Assembly: GCA_964641545.1 (NCBI GenBank) | Contig: CAZXLT010000006.1 | Coordinates: 1-51,318, forward strand | DNA: 51,318 nt | Source: CAZXLT01 sp964641545 | GTDB taxonomy: Bacteria; Patescibacteriota; Saccharimonadia; Saccharimonadales; AWTP1-31 | Direction: 5' to 3' | Shown: in pieces, positions 7,105-14,866 of the stretch | Numbering within the stretch: the first letter of the stretch is position 1 | Layout: each line of letters begins with the position of its first letter | Position numbers and translations under genes: made by a program | Notes under the pieces: generated by a model | The model's database searches: none | The model's input: the letters and a program-made list of their open reading frames with translations, nothing else | What the model was told of the DNA's origin: nothing

Positions 7105-8043
7105 ATGATTGCGCATGAAATTGGCGGAGCATGGCTGGCGGGAACACACGTTGCCGATTCATTGTCACCCACCCTACATAAGGCGGCGTATGAAGCTATG
7201 GGACTTGACTGGGGCTATGAAGCACATACCCTACCTATACTACCAGCTGGTCCAGATCGACAGGCAATGTTTGATGCGTTTTTACGTGAGCGAGCTTTGG
7301 ATCAAACAGCTGGCGGGAGCGTTACGAAACCTTTTAAGTTTGACGCACTGAGCAGTGACCATGTTGCCGAAGGATCCCCAAAGGTACAGTTGATAGGTTC
7401 GGCCAACACGCTGAGCCACCCAGCTGATGGTATCTGGACGCCAGACAACACGGATGGGATTGGCGCACTGGCTGCGCTGCAAGAAATTGGTGTCGATGTA
7501 GAAGATCGGCAGGTGGTGGTTATTGGCGCCGGTGGCACAACTCCAGCAGTTGTGTATGAGTTGGCCGAAAAAGGTGCGCAAACAGTAATTGTTGCAAACC
7601 GAACCATAAGCAAGGCGGATCGCCTGACACAAAAGTTTACAGCTGCTTTTCCTGAAACCCGATTTGTTCCAACAGCACTACACAGGTTGAATATGCCGAC
7701 AGCCATGAACTCGTGGATGCTCGAAAAAGCAGAGGTGATAATCAACACATCCAGCATTGGTCATAACGGGACAGAAGGAGAAGGGCAGACGCCGTTGAGC
7801 GAAGATGCAATTGGGCGCTTGCCAGAAGGTGCTGCAGTTTTGGACGCAGTGTACATGCCGATAGCTACTCCATTATTAGAAAGTATCAGTCGTGTTAGAC
7901 CGGATATTCTCACTCGTGACGGAACCCGCATGCTGCTTCGACAAGCAGTGGAACAGGTTGCAATTTTCGCGGAACGAGATGATGTTCCTGTAGAGGTCAT
8001 GGACCAGGCTATGCAAAAGGAACTTACGCGCCGCGCCACATAG
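7105..8043 (+). CDS. aroE: Shikimate dehydrogenase-like protein (AroE family)
   Basis: This 312-residue protein follows the AroE layout. DSLSPTLHKAAYE (about residues 18-30) matches the shikimate-binding loop. GGSVTKPFKFD carries the catalytic Lys (about 78) and TPDNTDGIGA the Asp (about 117). VVVIGAGGTTPAVVYEL is the NADP-binding loop, followed by VANRT. AroE reduces 3-dehydroshikimate with NADPH. It is about 40 residues longer than E. coli AroE. No other shikimate-pathway gene is in the window, so quinate or another polyol/keto substrate is possible. The next gene, an MFS transporter, follows by 32 nt with its own -10 box. Confidence 0.8.
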   Translation: MIAHEIGGAWLAGTHVADSLSPTLHKAAYEAMGLDWGYEAHTLPILPAGPDRQAMFDAFLRERALDQTAGGSVTKPFKFDALSSDHVAEGSPKVQLIGSANTLSHPADGIWTPDNTDGIGALAALQEIGVDVEDRQVVVIGAGGTTPAVVYELAEKGAQTVIVANRTISKADRLTQKFTAAFPETRFVPTALHRLNMPTAMNSWMLEKAEVIINTSSIGHNGTEGEGQTPLSEDAIGRLPEGAAVLDAVYMPIATPLLESISRVRPDILTRDGTRMLLRQAVEQVAIFAERDDVPVEVMDQAMQKELTRRAT

Positions 8044-8075
8044 ATCATAAGGCTATGTCTGCTATTCTGTAACCA

Positions 8076-9230
8076 ATGAGTAGCCCAGGCAAATTACTAA
8101 CAAAGCTATATATTTTGCAGCCGTTGGCAAAAGGGTTTACGATTTTTTACTCTGTGCTGCTCACTATTCTGTATGTGCAGCATGTAATCACATCAAAGCA
8201 GGTAGGATATTTTGGCGCCATATTTATTGTTGCGCTCATTCTCTCTACCTTTATAGTTGTTCGCAAGCTTCACAATCTTGAGACCAAACAACTATTAACG
8301 GTTGCTGGATGCTCTGGTTTGTTGGCGAGCACTATATTGTTTTTTGGTGTTAGCACAAAAAACCAGCTTGCTATTGCGTGTTCTTACGCTGTAATGGGTT
8401 TGGCGTCGGGGTTAGCTATGTCTGGTGTGAATGCGGTGGCGGCACATGCAACCACCCGTGGTGACCGGTTTTTTACGTTAGCAAAAATCGGCTCGATAAC
8501 AGATGTGCTACGTATTGTGTTTCCGGTTGCGGTCGCAGGTATGGTCGCTATCGCGGGCCCGTGGCTTGTCGCTGTTGCCATCTTGCTTGCTGGCGTTGTG
8601 TTCCAGAGTTTTGTTACGCAGCTGCAACCAGTAGAAAATAAGACTGATGTTCTCCCGGAACATTTTGAAAAACTAAAATCAAATATCAAGTTTCGCTTTG
8701 TTATGATCCTAGAGTTCATAGATTCATTTTCTAGTTCGCAGTTATTTATATTCTTACCGCTGCTCTTTATAGCTAGGGGTTACAGTTTGGAAAAAAGTTT
8801 GTTACTGCAGGCAATGTTATTTGCGGGCTACTTTGCGGGAAGGTGGCTTATTGGCTATTTTGCCAAGCGCTACAACCCAACTTCGTCAATTATGGCAGCA
8901 GAGCTTGGAATGATTGCTTGCATAATTTTACTCTTGCTCGCAACAAACATCGTAGCTTTATACGTTCTTACGTTACTACTAGGTATATTTACGCGAGGGA
9001 CCTCCCCGACCATAAAAGCTATGGCTTTCGATACGCTTGAAGATCACCAGATAAAACAGGGTAGCGCAGCTCATGTTTTGGTAGGCGACACTGGCAGTGC
9101 TTGCGGTCAACTTGCGTTTGGATTTATTATTGCTTGGACAAGCATACAGACGGTATTCGTAGTAGCTGCTTGTGCTGCGGCACTCGTTGTAGTGGCTGGT
9201 TTGCTTGCTCCAAAATCGGTGAAACTATGA
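8076..9230 (+). CDS. MFS-type transporter
   Basis: This 384-residue protein is strongly hydrophobic. About 10-12 membrane segments are arranged as two halves around a hydrophilic loop near residues 185-210. The layout fits the major facilitator superfamily; the loop GRWLIGYFAKRYNP resembles the inter-helix motif of the second half. Substrate cannot be told. TATTCT (8063-8068) lies 7 nt before the ATG, giving a leaderless message. Its stop overlaps the start of the flavin-reductase-like gene (ATGA), so the two are probably translated together. Confidence 0.72.
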   Translation: MSSPGKLLTKLYILQPLAKGFTIFYSVLLTILYVQHVITSKQVGYFGAIFIVALILSTFIVVRKLHNLETKQLLTVAGCSGLLASTILFFGVSTKNQLAIACSYAVMGLASGLAMSGVNAVAAHATTRGDRFFTLAKIGSITDVLRIVFPVAVAGMVAIAGPWLVAVAILLAGVVFQSFVTQLQPVENKTDVLPEHFEKLKSNIKFRFVMILEFIDSFSSSQLFIFLPLLFIARGYSLEKSLLLQAMLFAGYFAGRWLIGYFAKRYNPTSSIMAAELGMIACIILLLLATNIVALYVLTLLLGIFTRGTSPTIKAMAFDTLEDHQIKQGSAAHVLVGDTGSACGQLAFGFIIAWTSIQTVFVVAACAAALVVVAGLLAPKSVKL

Positions 9231-9751
9231 ATAAGCAATCAAAAAAAGATATCGTCTACGTAATGCGTCGCAATCTGATTGAGCCGACTGTTTTTGTATT
9301 GTCGATTGACAAAAATGGTAAACCAAGCGGAATGGCTGCGGGGTGGAATATGAAAGTATCATATGATCCGCCCATGCTGGCTGTTGCGCTTCATGACATC
9401 AATTACACGCACAAACTAGTGCTCAAGAGTAAAGAGTTTGTGGTGGCCGTGCCAAGCAAAGAACTTCGGGACGAACTAGAATATTTTGGTGCTGTTAGCG
9501 GACGTACTGTCGACAAGTTTTTAGAATCAGGTGTTAAAACACGACCCGGGACTGTCGGCAAGACGCCCTTGCTTGTCGATGCTCGAATTAATTTTGAATG
9601 TTCATTGGAAAGTTTTGCTAAACCAGCTGATCACTATGTATTCTTTGGGCGTATTCAGGCTGCGCACCTAACCGAGAGTAAAGATCAGCTCTTCTATACT
9701 GGTAGAAATAAAGCCGGCGACAGAACCTTTTCAAGCCAAAAAGGCTTATAG
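9227..9751 (+). CDS. Flavin reductase-like (FMN split-barrel) protein
   Basis: This 174-residue protein matches the flavin reductase-like domain. It has an N-terminal VMRRNLIEPTVFVLS, the GMAAGWNMKVSYDPPMLAVAL segment that contacts FMN, and VVAVPSKELRDELEYFGAVSG. Family members bind FMN and reduce flavin or use it in small oxidoreductase reactions. The ATG at 9227 overlaps the stop of the transporter gene in an ATGA junction, so this start is preferred over upstream in-frame starts that would run inside the transporter. The transporter pairing may mean a shared substrate, but this is not shown. Confidence 0.8.
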   Translation: MNKQSKKDIVYVMRRNLIEPTVFVLSIDKNGKPSGMAAGWNMKVSYDPPMLAVALHDINYTHKLVLKSKEFVVAVPSKELRDELEYFGAVSGRTVDKFLESGVKTRPGTVGKTPLLVDARINFECSLESFAKPADHYVFFGRIQAAHLTESKDQLFYTGRNKAGDRTFSSQKGL

Positions 9752-9792
9752 TAAGCCTGGCATTCTTGTGTTTTACTGTTACACTTATGCTT

Positions 9793-10176
9793 ATGAAAGC
9801 AAAAAATATAGTTGGCATACAAATATTATTCTTGGCTGCTGCTGTCGTAGCAGGAGCAATTCTTAAGACCGATTTGGCTTCGGGACCACGCGTACTTCAT
9901 AGATCGCTTGGTCTGGTTGCGGCTTTGGCTGGGGTTGTCGGCCTGGCAATGCTCGTCAAACAAAAAGCAGACCTGAATCAAAAAATCTTTGCCTCCATAG
10001 CTCTTGCACTTAGTTTAAAGGCGGGCTTGGCAGGGCGAATGCTGAAAACGACTGATAATTATCAGTTTGAATTTAACATGATGCGGTTGAGCGGGATGCT
10101 AGCATTAGCAGCTGCTATCACAGTGTTTGTTTTAATCAAACGCACAAAAAAAAGATCCAAAGTCAGTGCAGACTGA
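9793..10176 (+). CDS. Small four-helix membrane protein
   Basis: This 127-residue protein has four likely membrane segments (about residues 6-24, 36-55, 64-80 and 98-117) and a basic C-terminus. I do not recognise the family. A histidine at the start of the second helix (VLHRSLGLVAAL) recalls haem-binding helices of CtaA-like proteins, but this is weak. Of two ATGs at 9787 and 9793, the second is favoured because TACACT (9780-9785) would place the transcript start on it. A hairpin with a T-rich tail follows the stop. Confidence 0.55.
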   Translation: MKAKNIVGIQILFLAAAVVAGAILKTDLASGPRVLHRSLGLVAALAGVVGLAMLVKQKADLNQKIFASIALALSLKAGLAGRMLKTTDNYQFEFNMMRLSGMLALAAAITVFVLIKRTKKRSKVSAD

Positions 10177-10195
10177 CACTGCATTTATTTTTTGT
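10162..10195 (+). terminator. Probable Rho-independent terminator
   Basis: CAGTG (10164-10168) can pair with CACTG (10177-10181), or GTCAGT with ACTGAC, followed by CATTTATTTTTTG. It overlaps the stop codon of the four-helix membrane protein. Confidence 0.5.
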
Positions 10196-10268
10196 TGAGT
10201 GTTGTGCCTCATGCATAGGTGCTGGCGATGCTGTTGCGTCCTTATATTTTTGATACTATAAAACTGTT

Positions 10269-11156
10269 ATGAATGAGATACAGCATGCTGAACGAGTAAA
10301 AAAGGAATTACTACGTGCAGGCATTACCCGATACGGGCTCCTGAAAATGGAAGCGAAGTACTTGCCAAAAGTTATTCACGAGGACGAATCTATTGGCGGT
10401 GTTGTGTATGGGCGTTATAAGAATGGATCCGGCATGCTCATAGCAACTAACAAGCGAGTAATATTTTTAGATAGAAAGCCACTGTTTGTTACAAACGAAG
10501 AGGTGACGTACGATGTTGTTTCTGGTCTCGAACTTGACGTGCGTGGAATGCTTAGCTCGATCACGCTACATACACGAGTAAAAGATTTTGTCTTGCTGTA
10601 TGTCAATCAGACCTGCGCGACGCAGTTTAAAGCCTTTGTTGAGCAGATACGATTAGAAAAAAACGGTGCAGTAACACAAAAGAATAAGGAGGAAACAGCG
10701 CAGGAACCAAAAGAAGAAGCATTTTATTTCTTTAACAACGATGCGCTACGGCTAATCACCCGCAGGAAATTTGGAACTTTATCAACAACCAACGAACATG
10801 CTCGACCGCACGGTGCAGCAGTGTATTACATTATTGACGAACTGCACCGGATATACATACTTACCAAAACGGAAACAGAAAAGGCTAAAGACATTGCAAA
10901 AACTGGCGAGGCGGCACTAACAGTATTTGATGAGTCGACTGACGAGACATTGCAGATTCACTGCAAAGCATACATAGAGACTAACGAGAAAGTGAGGAGA
11001 TATGTCTTTGACGAACTGGTACGCCCACGCACATACAGTACAAAGGTTTCGCTTCCGCCAGTTGCGTGGATTCGAAAAGGTTCCTTTGTTGTGATCAGGC
11101 TTGAGCCTGTAGCCATTAAGTACAATGACTACGCCCTGCCCGAAACAGTGGAGTAG
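10269..11156 (+). CDS. PH-like domain fused to an FMN-binding PNPOx domain
   Basis: This 295-residue protein appears to join two domains. Residues about 25-130 look like a bacterial PH-type domain: GRYKNGSGMLIATNKRVIFL and then beta strands with VVSGLELDVRGMLSSITL. After a charged linker rich in Lys and Glu, residues about 150-290 resemble the pyridoxamine 5'-phosphate oxidase-like split barrel. Clues there are KFGTLSTTNEHARPHGAAVYY and RIYILTKTETEKAKDI. The second domain probably binds a flavin or related cofactor. TATAAA at 10257-10262 lies 6 nt before the ATG. Cytoplasmic; the role is unknown. Both domain calls are from pattern only. Confidence 0.65.
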   Translation: MNEIQHAERVKKELLRAGITRYGLLKMEAKYLPKVIHEDESIGGVVYGRYKNGSGMLIATNKRVIFLDRKPLFVTNEEVTYDVVSGLELDVRGMLSSITLHTRVKDFVLLYVNQTCATQFKAFVEQIRLEKNGAVTQKNKEETAQEPKEEAFYFFNNDALRLITRRKFGTLSTTNEHARPHGAAVYYIIDELHRIYILTKTETEKAKDIAKTGEAALTVFDESTDETLQIHCKAYIETNEKVRRYVFDELVRPRTYSTKVSLPPVAWIRKGSFVVIRLEPVAIKYNDYALPETVE

Positions 11157-11236
11157 ACTAACTGGAGCTAATTGAGTCATCGCTACGGGCGCGTAAAAAA
11201 TATATGACATAATGTTACATAAGTAGAGCAGGACGG

Positions 11237-11668
11237 ATGACTCAGAAAGTTCAGACAAAAGTTGGAGTCGGGGTTATGGTTGTCAAGGACGGCAAGGTGC
11301 TGCTTGGCAAGCGTTTGACTTCACACGGAGTCGACGAATACGGTGGTCCCGGCGGCCACATGGAGTACGGTGAGACAATTTTCGAGACAGCACAGCGTGA
11401 AATAAGCGAGGAGGTTGGTATACAAATTAAAAACCTCAGGGTGCTTTGTGTATCAGATCTTCTTACCTACATGCCAAAGCACTATATCGACATTGGTGTC
11501 TACGCCGAGTGGGAAGCGGGTGAACCAACAACACTTGAGCCAGACAAACTGGAATCTTGGGCATGGTATGACATAGATAAACTTCCTGAAAATTTATTCG
11601 GTTGTTTTACTGCGTATATTGATTCATATAAAACAGGCAAACGACACTTTACTTTTCGAGCAGACTAG
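11237..11668 (+). CDS. Nudix hydrolase
   Basis: This 143-residue protein carries a complete Nudix box, GGHMEYGETIFETAQREISE followed by EVGI (about residues 37-60). The metal-binding glutamates are REISEE. The N-terminal VGVGVMVVKDGKVLLGKR and the box spacing suit MutT/NUDT-type enzymes that hydrolyse nucleoside diphosphate-X compounds, for example oxidised nucleotides. The substrate is not deducible. A weak AGGA lies just before the ATG. It converges on the pssA-like gene with 4 nt between stops. Confidence 0.88.
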   Translation: MTQKVQTKVGVGVMVVKDGKVLLGKRLTSHGVDEYGGPGGHMEYGETIFETAQREISEEVGIQIKNLRVLCVSDLLTYMPKHYIDIGVYAEWEAGEPTTLEPDKLESWAWYDIDKLPENLFGCFTAYIDSYKTGKRHFTFRAD

Positions 11669-11672
11669 CTTT

Positions 11673-12188
11673 CTACCAGGGTCTCTTAACACGAAATGCA
11701 CTAACGTAGAGCGTGCACAGTAGGAGCACGGTAAATACCAGTACTGTTGTTGGGGCTTTTGCAATAAGTAGTGCAGGCACTGCAAGTGCGCTTATATCGA
11801 TTGGTGCACCGATTAGGTAGCCATGCAAAGACTTTCTTACGACGTTGTGGCGAGCCAGCCGGAGTGCCCCGCAAATTGGTATCAAGACTAAGATTGCCAT
11901 GACCCATGGCTCATTGTATTGTGCAGAAAGCAGTACGAAGGGTGCTACACCAAATGTTACGAGGTCAGCGAGCGAATCTAGTTCTGCACCAAAATCTTCA
12001 CGTCGTTTTAATCGTCGTGCAACAATTCCGTCAAATATATCAAATAGCAAACCAAGTAACAGTAATAATGACGTCCAAACTAAGTTGTGATCGGTGAGTG
12101 CTAGCCCAATTGCCAGCAATCCGCACCCAAGATTGCAAAGGGTCAATATATCGGGTATTCCTATGAATGTAACGAGGCGTTTTTGCAT
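11673..12188 (-). CDS. pssA: CDP-alcohol phosphatidyltransferase, PssA-like
   Basis: This 171-residue membrane protein has the CDP-alcohol phosphatidyltransferase signature in FDIFDGIVARRLKRREDFG followed by AELDSLADLV, giving D-G-x2-A-R-x8-G-x3-D-x3-D (about residues 46-70). LDSLADLVTFGVAP is typical of phosphatidylserine synthase. About five membrane segments are predicted. PssA joins CDP-diacylglycerol and serine; the alcohol used here is an inference. It is shorter than usual PssA, lacking a C-terminal extension. The protein acts in the cytoplasmic membrane. Its promoter lies in the divergent region before 12234. Confidence 0.8.
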   Translation of the reverse strand: MQKRLVTFIGIPDILTLCNLGCGLLAIGLALTDHNLVWTSLLLLLGLLFDIFDGIVARRLKRREDFGAELDSLADLVTFGVAPFVLLSAQYNEPWVMAILVLIPICGALRLARHNVVRKSLHGYLIGAPIDISALAVPALLIAKAPTTVLVFTVLLLCTLYVSAFRVKRPW

Positions 12189-12233
12189 GGGCTTTTAAAC
12201 CTATAAAAAGTTTAGCACATAGCCCTTTCCGTA

Positions 12234-12262
12234 TTGACAAACATAAATATATTTGCTACTAT
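12234..12262 (+). promoter_or_regulatory. Strong sigma70-type promoter
   Basis: TTGACA (12234-12239), a 17-nt spacer and TACTAT (12257-12262). The transcript would start near 12269, only a few bases before the hairpin at 12277. Confidence 0.8.
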
Positions 12263-12276
12263 ATGTAATTCATTTT

Positions 12277-12308
12277 AAGATAACCAGTTTTGGCTATCTT
12301 TTTATTTT
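12277..12308 (+). promoter_or_regulatory. Leader hairpin with U-tract, possible attenuator
   Basis: AAGATA-A-CCA (12277-12286) pairs with TGG-C-TATCTT (12291-12300), one mismatch and loop GTTT, followed directly by TTTATTTT. It lies between the promoter and the gene at 12329, so it may terminate or stabilise the leader. Confidence 0.6.
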
Positions 12309-12328
12309 GAGAAGTAAATAGAGGAAAT

Positions 12329-12628
12329 ATGGCAGAATTTCGAAAAAATCTAGCTGATGCAGTTTTTGGTTCTCCAGTGCGAACACTGGGGACTCTAGGC
12401 GATGCATTAGGTGTTGCAATTGAGTTTGTGCGTGGTGGCGATAGCGTTTTGATGGACCAGATTGATACAACACAAGCACGTGAAGCAGCTCTTCTTGCAG
12501 AGGTGGATGCTCAATTAGATAATGTTCCTTCAATTGGTATTGTAGACACCCCTGCTCGTGTTGTAGGTGCAACAGCTGTTACTGGCTTTACGCCTCAACG
12601 TCGAACAATCACCCAAGTGATTGGTTAA
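12329..12628 (+). CDS. Hypothetical protein behind a hairpin leader
   Basis: I do not recognise this 99-residue protein. It starts MAEFRKNLADAVFGSP, has an acidic helical middle (ATTQAREAALLAEVD-like region around residues 46-60) and ends in FTPQRRTITQVIG. It has no membrane segment or cysteine. It is clearly expressed by design: a near-perfect promoter (12234-12262), a hairpin leader and the AGAGGA Shine-Dalgarno 4-5 nt before the ATG. The gene stands alone before tRNA-Cys. Expression may be conditional because of the leader hairpin (inference). Confidence 0.7.
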   Translation: MAEFRKNLADAVFGSPVRTLGTLGDALGVAIEFVRGGDSVLMDQIDTTQAREAALLAEVDAQLDNVPSIGIVDTPARVVGATAVTGFTPQRRTITQVIG

Positions 12629-12680
12629 TCTGTTGTGGGACTTTGGTCGCACTTTTGTTAAGATAGGGTAGTCCTTGCAC

Positions 12681-12754
12681 GGCGCGGTGGCCGAGGAGTT
12701 AGGCAAGGGTCTGCAAAACCCTGTACACGAGTGCGAATCTCGTCCGCGCCTCCA
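12681..12754 (+). tRNA. tRNA-Cys (GCA)
   Basis: The acceptor strands GGCGCGG (12681-12687) and CCGCGCC (12744-12750) pair. The anticodon stem AGGGT/ACCCT holds the loop CTGCAAA with anticodon GCA. The T stem ACGAG/CTCGT encloses TGCGAAT, where G replaces the usual pseudouridine position 55. CCA is encoded at 12752-12754. The next gene begins 6 nt later. Confidence 0.93.
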
Positions 12755-12760
12755 CGATAT

Positions 12761-13609
12761 ATGACAGAAGTATTACACCATTCAGTATCAGCAAGCATGG
12801 TGGAGCGAGCTCGAACCAGAATTTTACGCGGTTGTGAAACCACGCATATGTTACTTGAAACCAATCGTTGTGATGAAGTAGCCAAGCTATGGTGTGCAAG
12901 ACTACTGGGGCGCGAAACATTACACACACTTGGCGTTCGAAACCTCGCCTTTCCACTGACAATAAGGAGCGTTGCGAGTGACATGGGCATTGTCCGCCAG
13001 GTTGCGCTAGAGGGCGTGTACGGTGTGGATCCTGGTGTTGCGGATACAATAAAAGGCAAGACTATCCTTGATCTCGGGGCTAATATTGGCGCATCCGCGG
13101 CGTTTCTTGCCAGTCAACACCCCAATTCAAGAGTAGTTGCACTTGAACCACACCATGATAGTGCAGTTTTATTGCGTCAAAACGCCAGTAAATATGGTGG
13201 TCAAATCGATGTTGTTGAAGCAGCTGTTACTACAGGTGGTCCAGCTGTATTTCAAAATCCTGAAGTAGAAGAAGCGGGCTTTCACACGGCTTACCAGTAT
13301 GTGCCGGTAGCTGGAGATAGCGTGCAGTCTTGTGTAGACGGGCTCACCCCAGAAGAATTATGCGACATAGCTGATATTGCGCCGCAAGATATAGGGATGA
13401 TTAAGATGGATATTGAGGGTGCAGAAGCTGCAATTTGCGAGGGCGGTTTTATCGATGAACTTCTGGCGCATGCTACCGTTTTCGCTGTTGAATCTCACGA
13501 GCGATTTCTGCCAGGCTGTGATAGCGCTATATTTGGAGCGGTTGACCGAGCAGGGTTAGTCCACGCCGGTATGTCATCGGAATGGGATCACATGTTTGTT
13601 CGCGCCTAA
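12761..13609 (+). CDS. FkbM-family SAM-dependent methyltransferase
   Basis: This 282-residue protein has the FkbM methyltransferase pattern. TILDLGANIGASAAF (about residues 101-115) binds S-adenosylmethionine and VVALEPHHDS is motif II. IKMDIEGAEAAI (about 214-225) is the FkbM signature. FkbM enzymes O-methylate sugars, lipids or natural products; the acceptor is unknown. About 90 N-terminal residues precede the domain and are unassigned. The ATG lies only 6 nt after the encoded CCA of tRNA-Cys. Processing of the tRNA 3' end would therefore leave a nearly leaderless mRNA. A longer reading from 12731 lies inside the tRNA and is rejected. Confidence 0.83.
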   Translation: MTEVLHHSVSASMVERARTRILRGCETTHMLLETNRCDEVAKLWCARLLGRETLHTLGVRNLAFPLTIRSVASDMGIVRQVALEGVYGVDPGVADTIKGKTILDLGANIGASAAFLASQHPNSRVVALEPHHDSAVLLRQNASKYGGQIDVVEAAVTTGGPAVFQNPEVEEAGFHTAYQYVPVAGDSVQSCVDGLTPEELCDIADIAPQDIGMIKMDIEGAEAAICEGGFIDELLAHATVFAVESHERFLPGCDSAIFGAVDRAGLVHAGMSSEWDHMFVRA

Positions 13610-13627
13610 AAGGCGTATAGTAAGCAT

Positions 13628-14866
13628 ATGGATCCGTGGGAAAATGCCGTTGCGACCGTTAAGGATGCTGCTAAATTGGCTGGAATTGACAGTGGAATTT
13701 TAAGCAATCTTCTTGAGCACGATCGGAAAATTCAAGCCGACCTATCTATAAAAGGCGATAACGGCGAAACTAAACGCTACAAGGCCTATCGGTTGCAGCA
13801 CAACAATTGGATGGGGCCTTATAAGGGTGGGTTACGCTACCACCCGCAGGTTTCAGAATCTGAAGTAAAAGCGCTAAGCCTCTGGATGACTATAAAAAAT
13901 GCCGTCATAGACATTCCGTTTGGAGGGGGTAAGGGCGGTATTGCTGTTGATCCAAAAAAGCTTAGTAAAAACGAGCTAGAACGGCTATCGAGAGGGTTTG
14001 CTAAAGAGCTGTCCCAATTTATTGGTCCCGATGTTGATGTACCGGCACCCGATGTTAACACTAACGGCGAAACAATGTACTGGATTGCGCACGAGTTTGG
14101 CGACAAAGCTGTCGTTACTGGTAAGCCGTTAGGCTACGGTGGTTCAGAGGGGCGCACTGAAGCGACTGGGTTTGGCGGCGTGTATGCTTTACTTACCTAT
14201 TTACAGCTTGAAAAGACTTTACCGAAGGGGCTGACTGTTGCAATTCAAGGTTTTGGTAATGTTGGCTCATTCGCTGCTGCAGAAATGGTTCGAGCGGGGT
14301 TTACTGTTCAGGCGCTTTCTGACTCTAAAAACACTGTGTATAGCAAAAGGGGCTTCACTGACATTGAAAAATTACAAGTATTAAAGTCTCAAAAAAAATC
14401 CTTAGCCGAAGCAGTGCAGTTGCTTGGAATTGATGCAGAGGTGCTTCCTGCTGACGCAGTTCTTTCGTTGCCTGTTAATATCCTGGCGCCCGCGGCGCTC
14501 GAGGCCGCCATCACAACGCATAACGTGCAGAGTATTAAGGCTCAGATAATACTAGAGCTAGCCAATGGCCCAACCACCCCAGAGGCAGATGCCCTGCTCG
14601 CTGCACGTGAAGCGGTGGTGATTCCTGACGTATTAGCAAATGCCGGTGGAGTAACAGTTAGTTATTTTGAGTGGCTGCAAAATAAACAAAGCGAGCACTG
14701 GGATAAACAAGTAGTTTTAAAAAAGCTGCGCGAAAAAATTGATGTGGCGACAGCTAATGTGGTTAAGCTTGCACGAGAACAACGGGTCACGCTTCGCCAA
14801 GCTGCATATGTGCTAGCACTGCAAAGGTTGGCTAAGCGGCAAAAAAAGGTTAAGCTTACTGCATGA
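13628..14866 (+). CDS. gdhA: Glutamate dehydrogenase family protein (Glu/Leu/Phe/Val dehydrogenase)
   Basis: This 412-residue protein has the full ELFV dehydrogenase layout. MGPYKGGLRYHP (about residues 62-73) and IPFGGGKGGI (catalytic Lys about 102) form the substrate site. VDVPAPDVNT follows, then the NAD(P)-binding VAIQGFGNVGSFAA (about 200-214). Length fits the hexameric glutamate dehydrogenases that interconvert glutamate and 2-oxoglutarate plus ammonia. Leucine or valine specificity cannot be excluded. TATAGT (13616-13621) sits 6 nt before the ATG, so the message is likely leaderless. The stop overlaps the next start (ATGA). Confidence 0.88.
   Translation: MDPWENAVATVKDAAKLAGIDSGILSNLLEHDRKIQADLSIKGDNGETKRYKAYRLQHNNWMGPYKGGLRYHPQVSESEVKALSLWMTIKNAVIDIPFGGGKGGIAVDPKKLSKNELERLSRGFAKELSQFIGPDVDVPAPDVNTNGETMYWIAHEFGDKAVVTGKPLGYGGSEGRTEATGFGGVYALLTYLQLEKTLPKGLTVAIQGFGNVGSFAAAEMVRAGFTVQALSDSKNTVYSKRGFTDIEKLQVLKSQKKSLAEAVQLLGIDAEVLPADAVLSLPVNILAPAALEAAITTHNVQSIKAQIILELANGPTTPEADALLAAREAVVIPDVLANAGGVTVSYFEWLQNKQSEHWDKQVVLKKLREKIDVATANVVKLAREQRVTLRQAAYVLALQRLAKRQKKVKLTA

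Noticed and set aside
12731..12760. Longer FkbM start inside tRNA-Cys
   Set aside because: It would translate the T arm and acceptor of the tRNA; the ATG at 12761 starts just after the tRNA.
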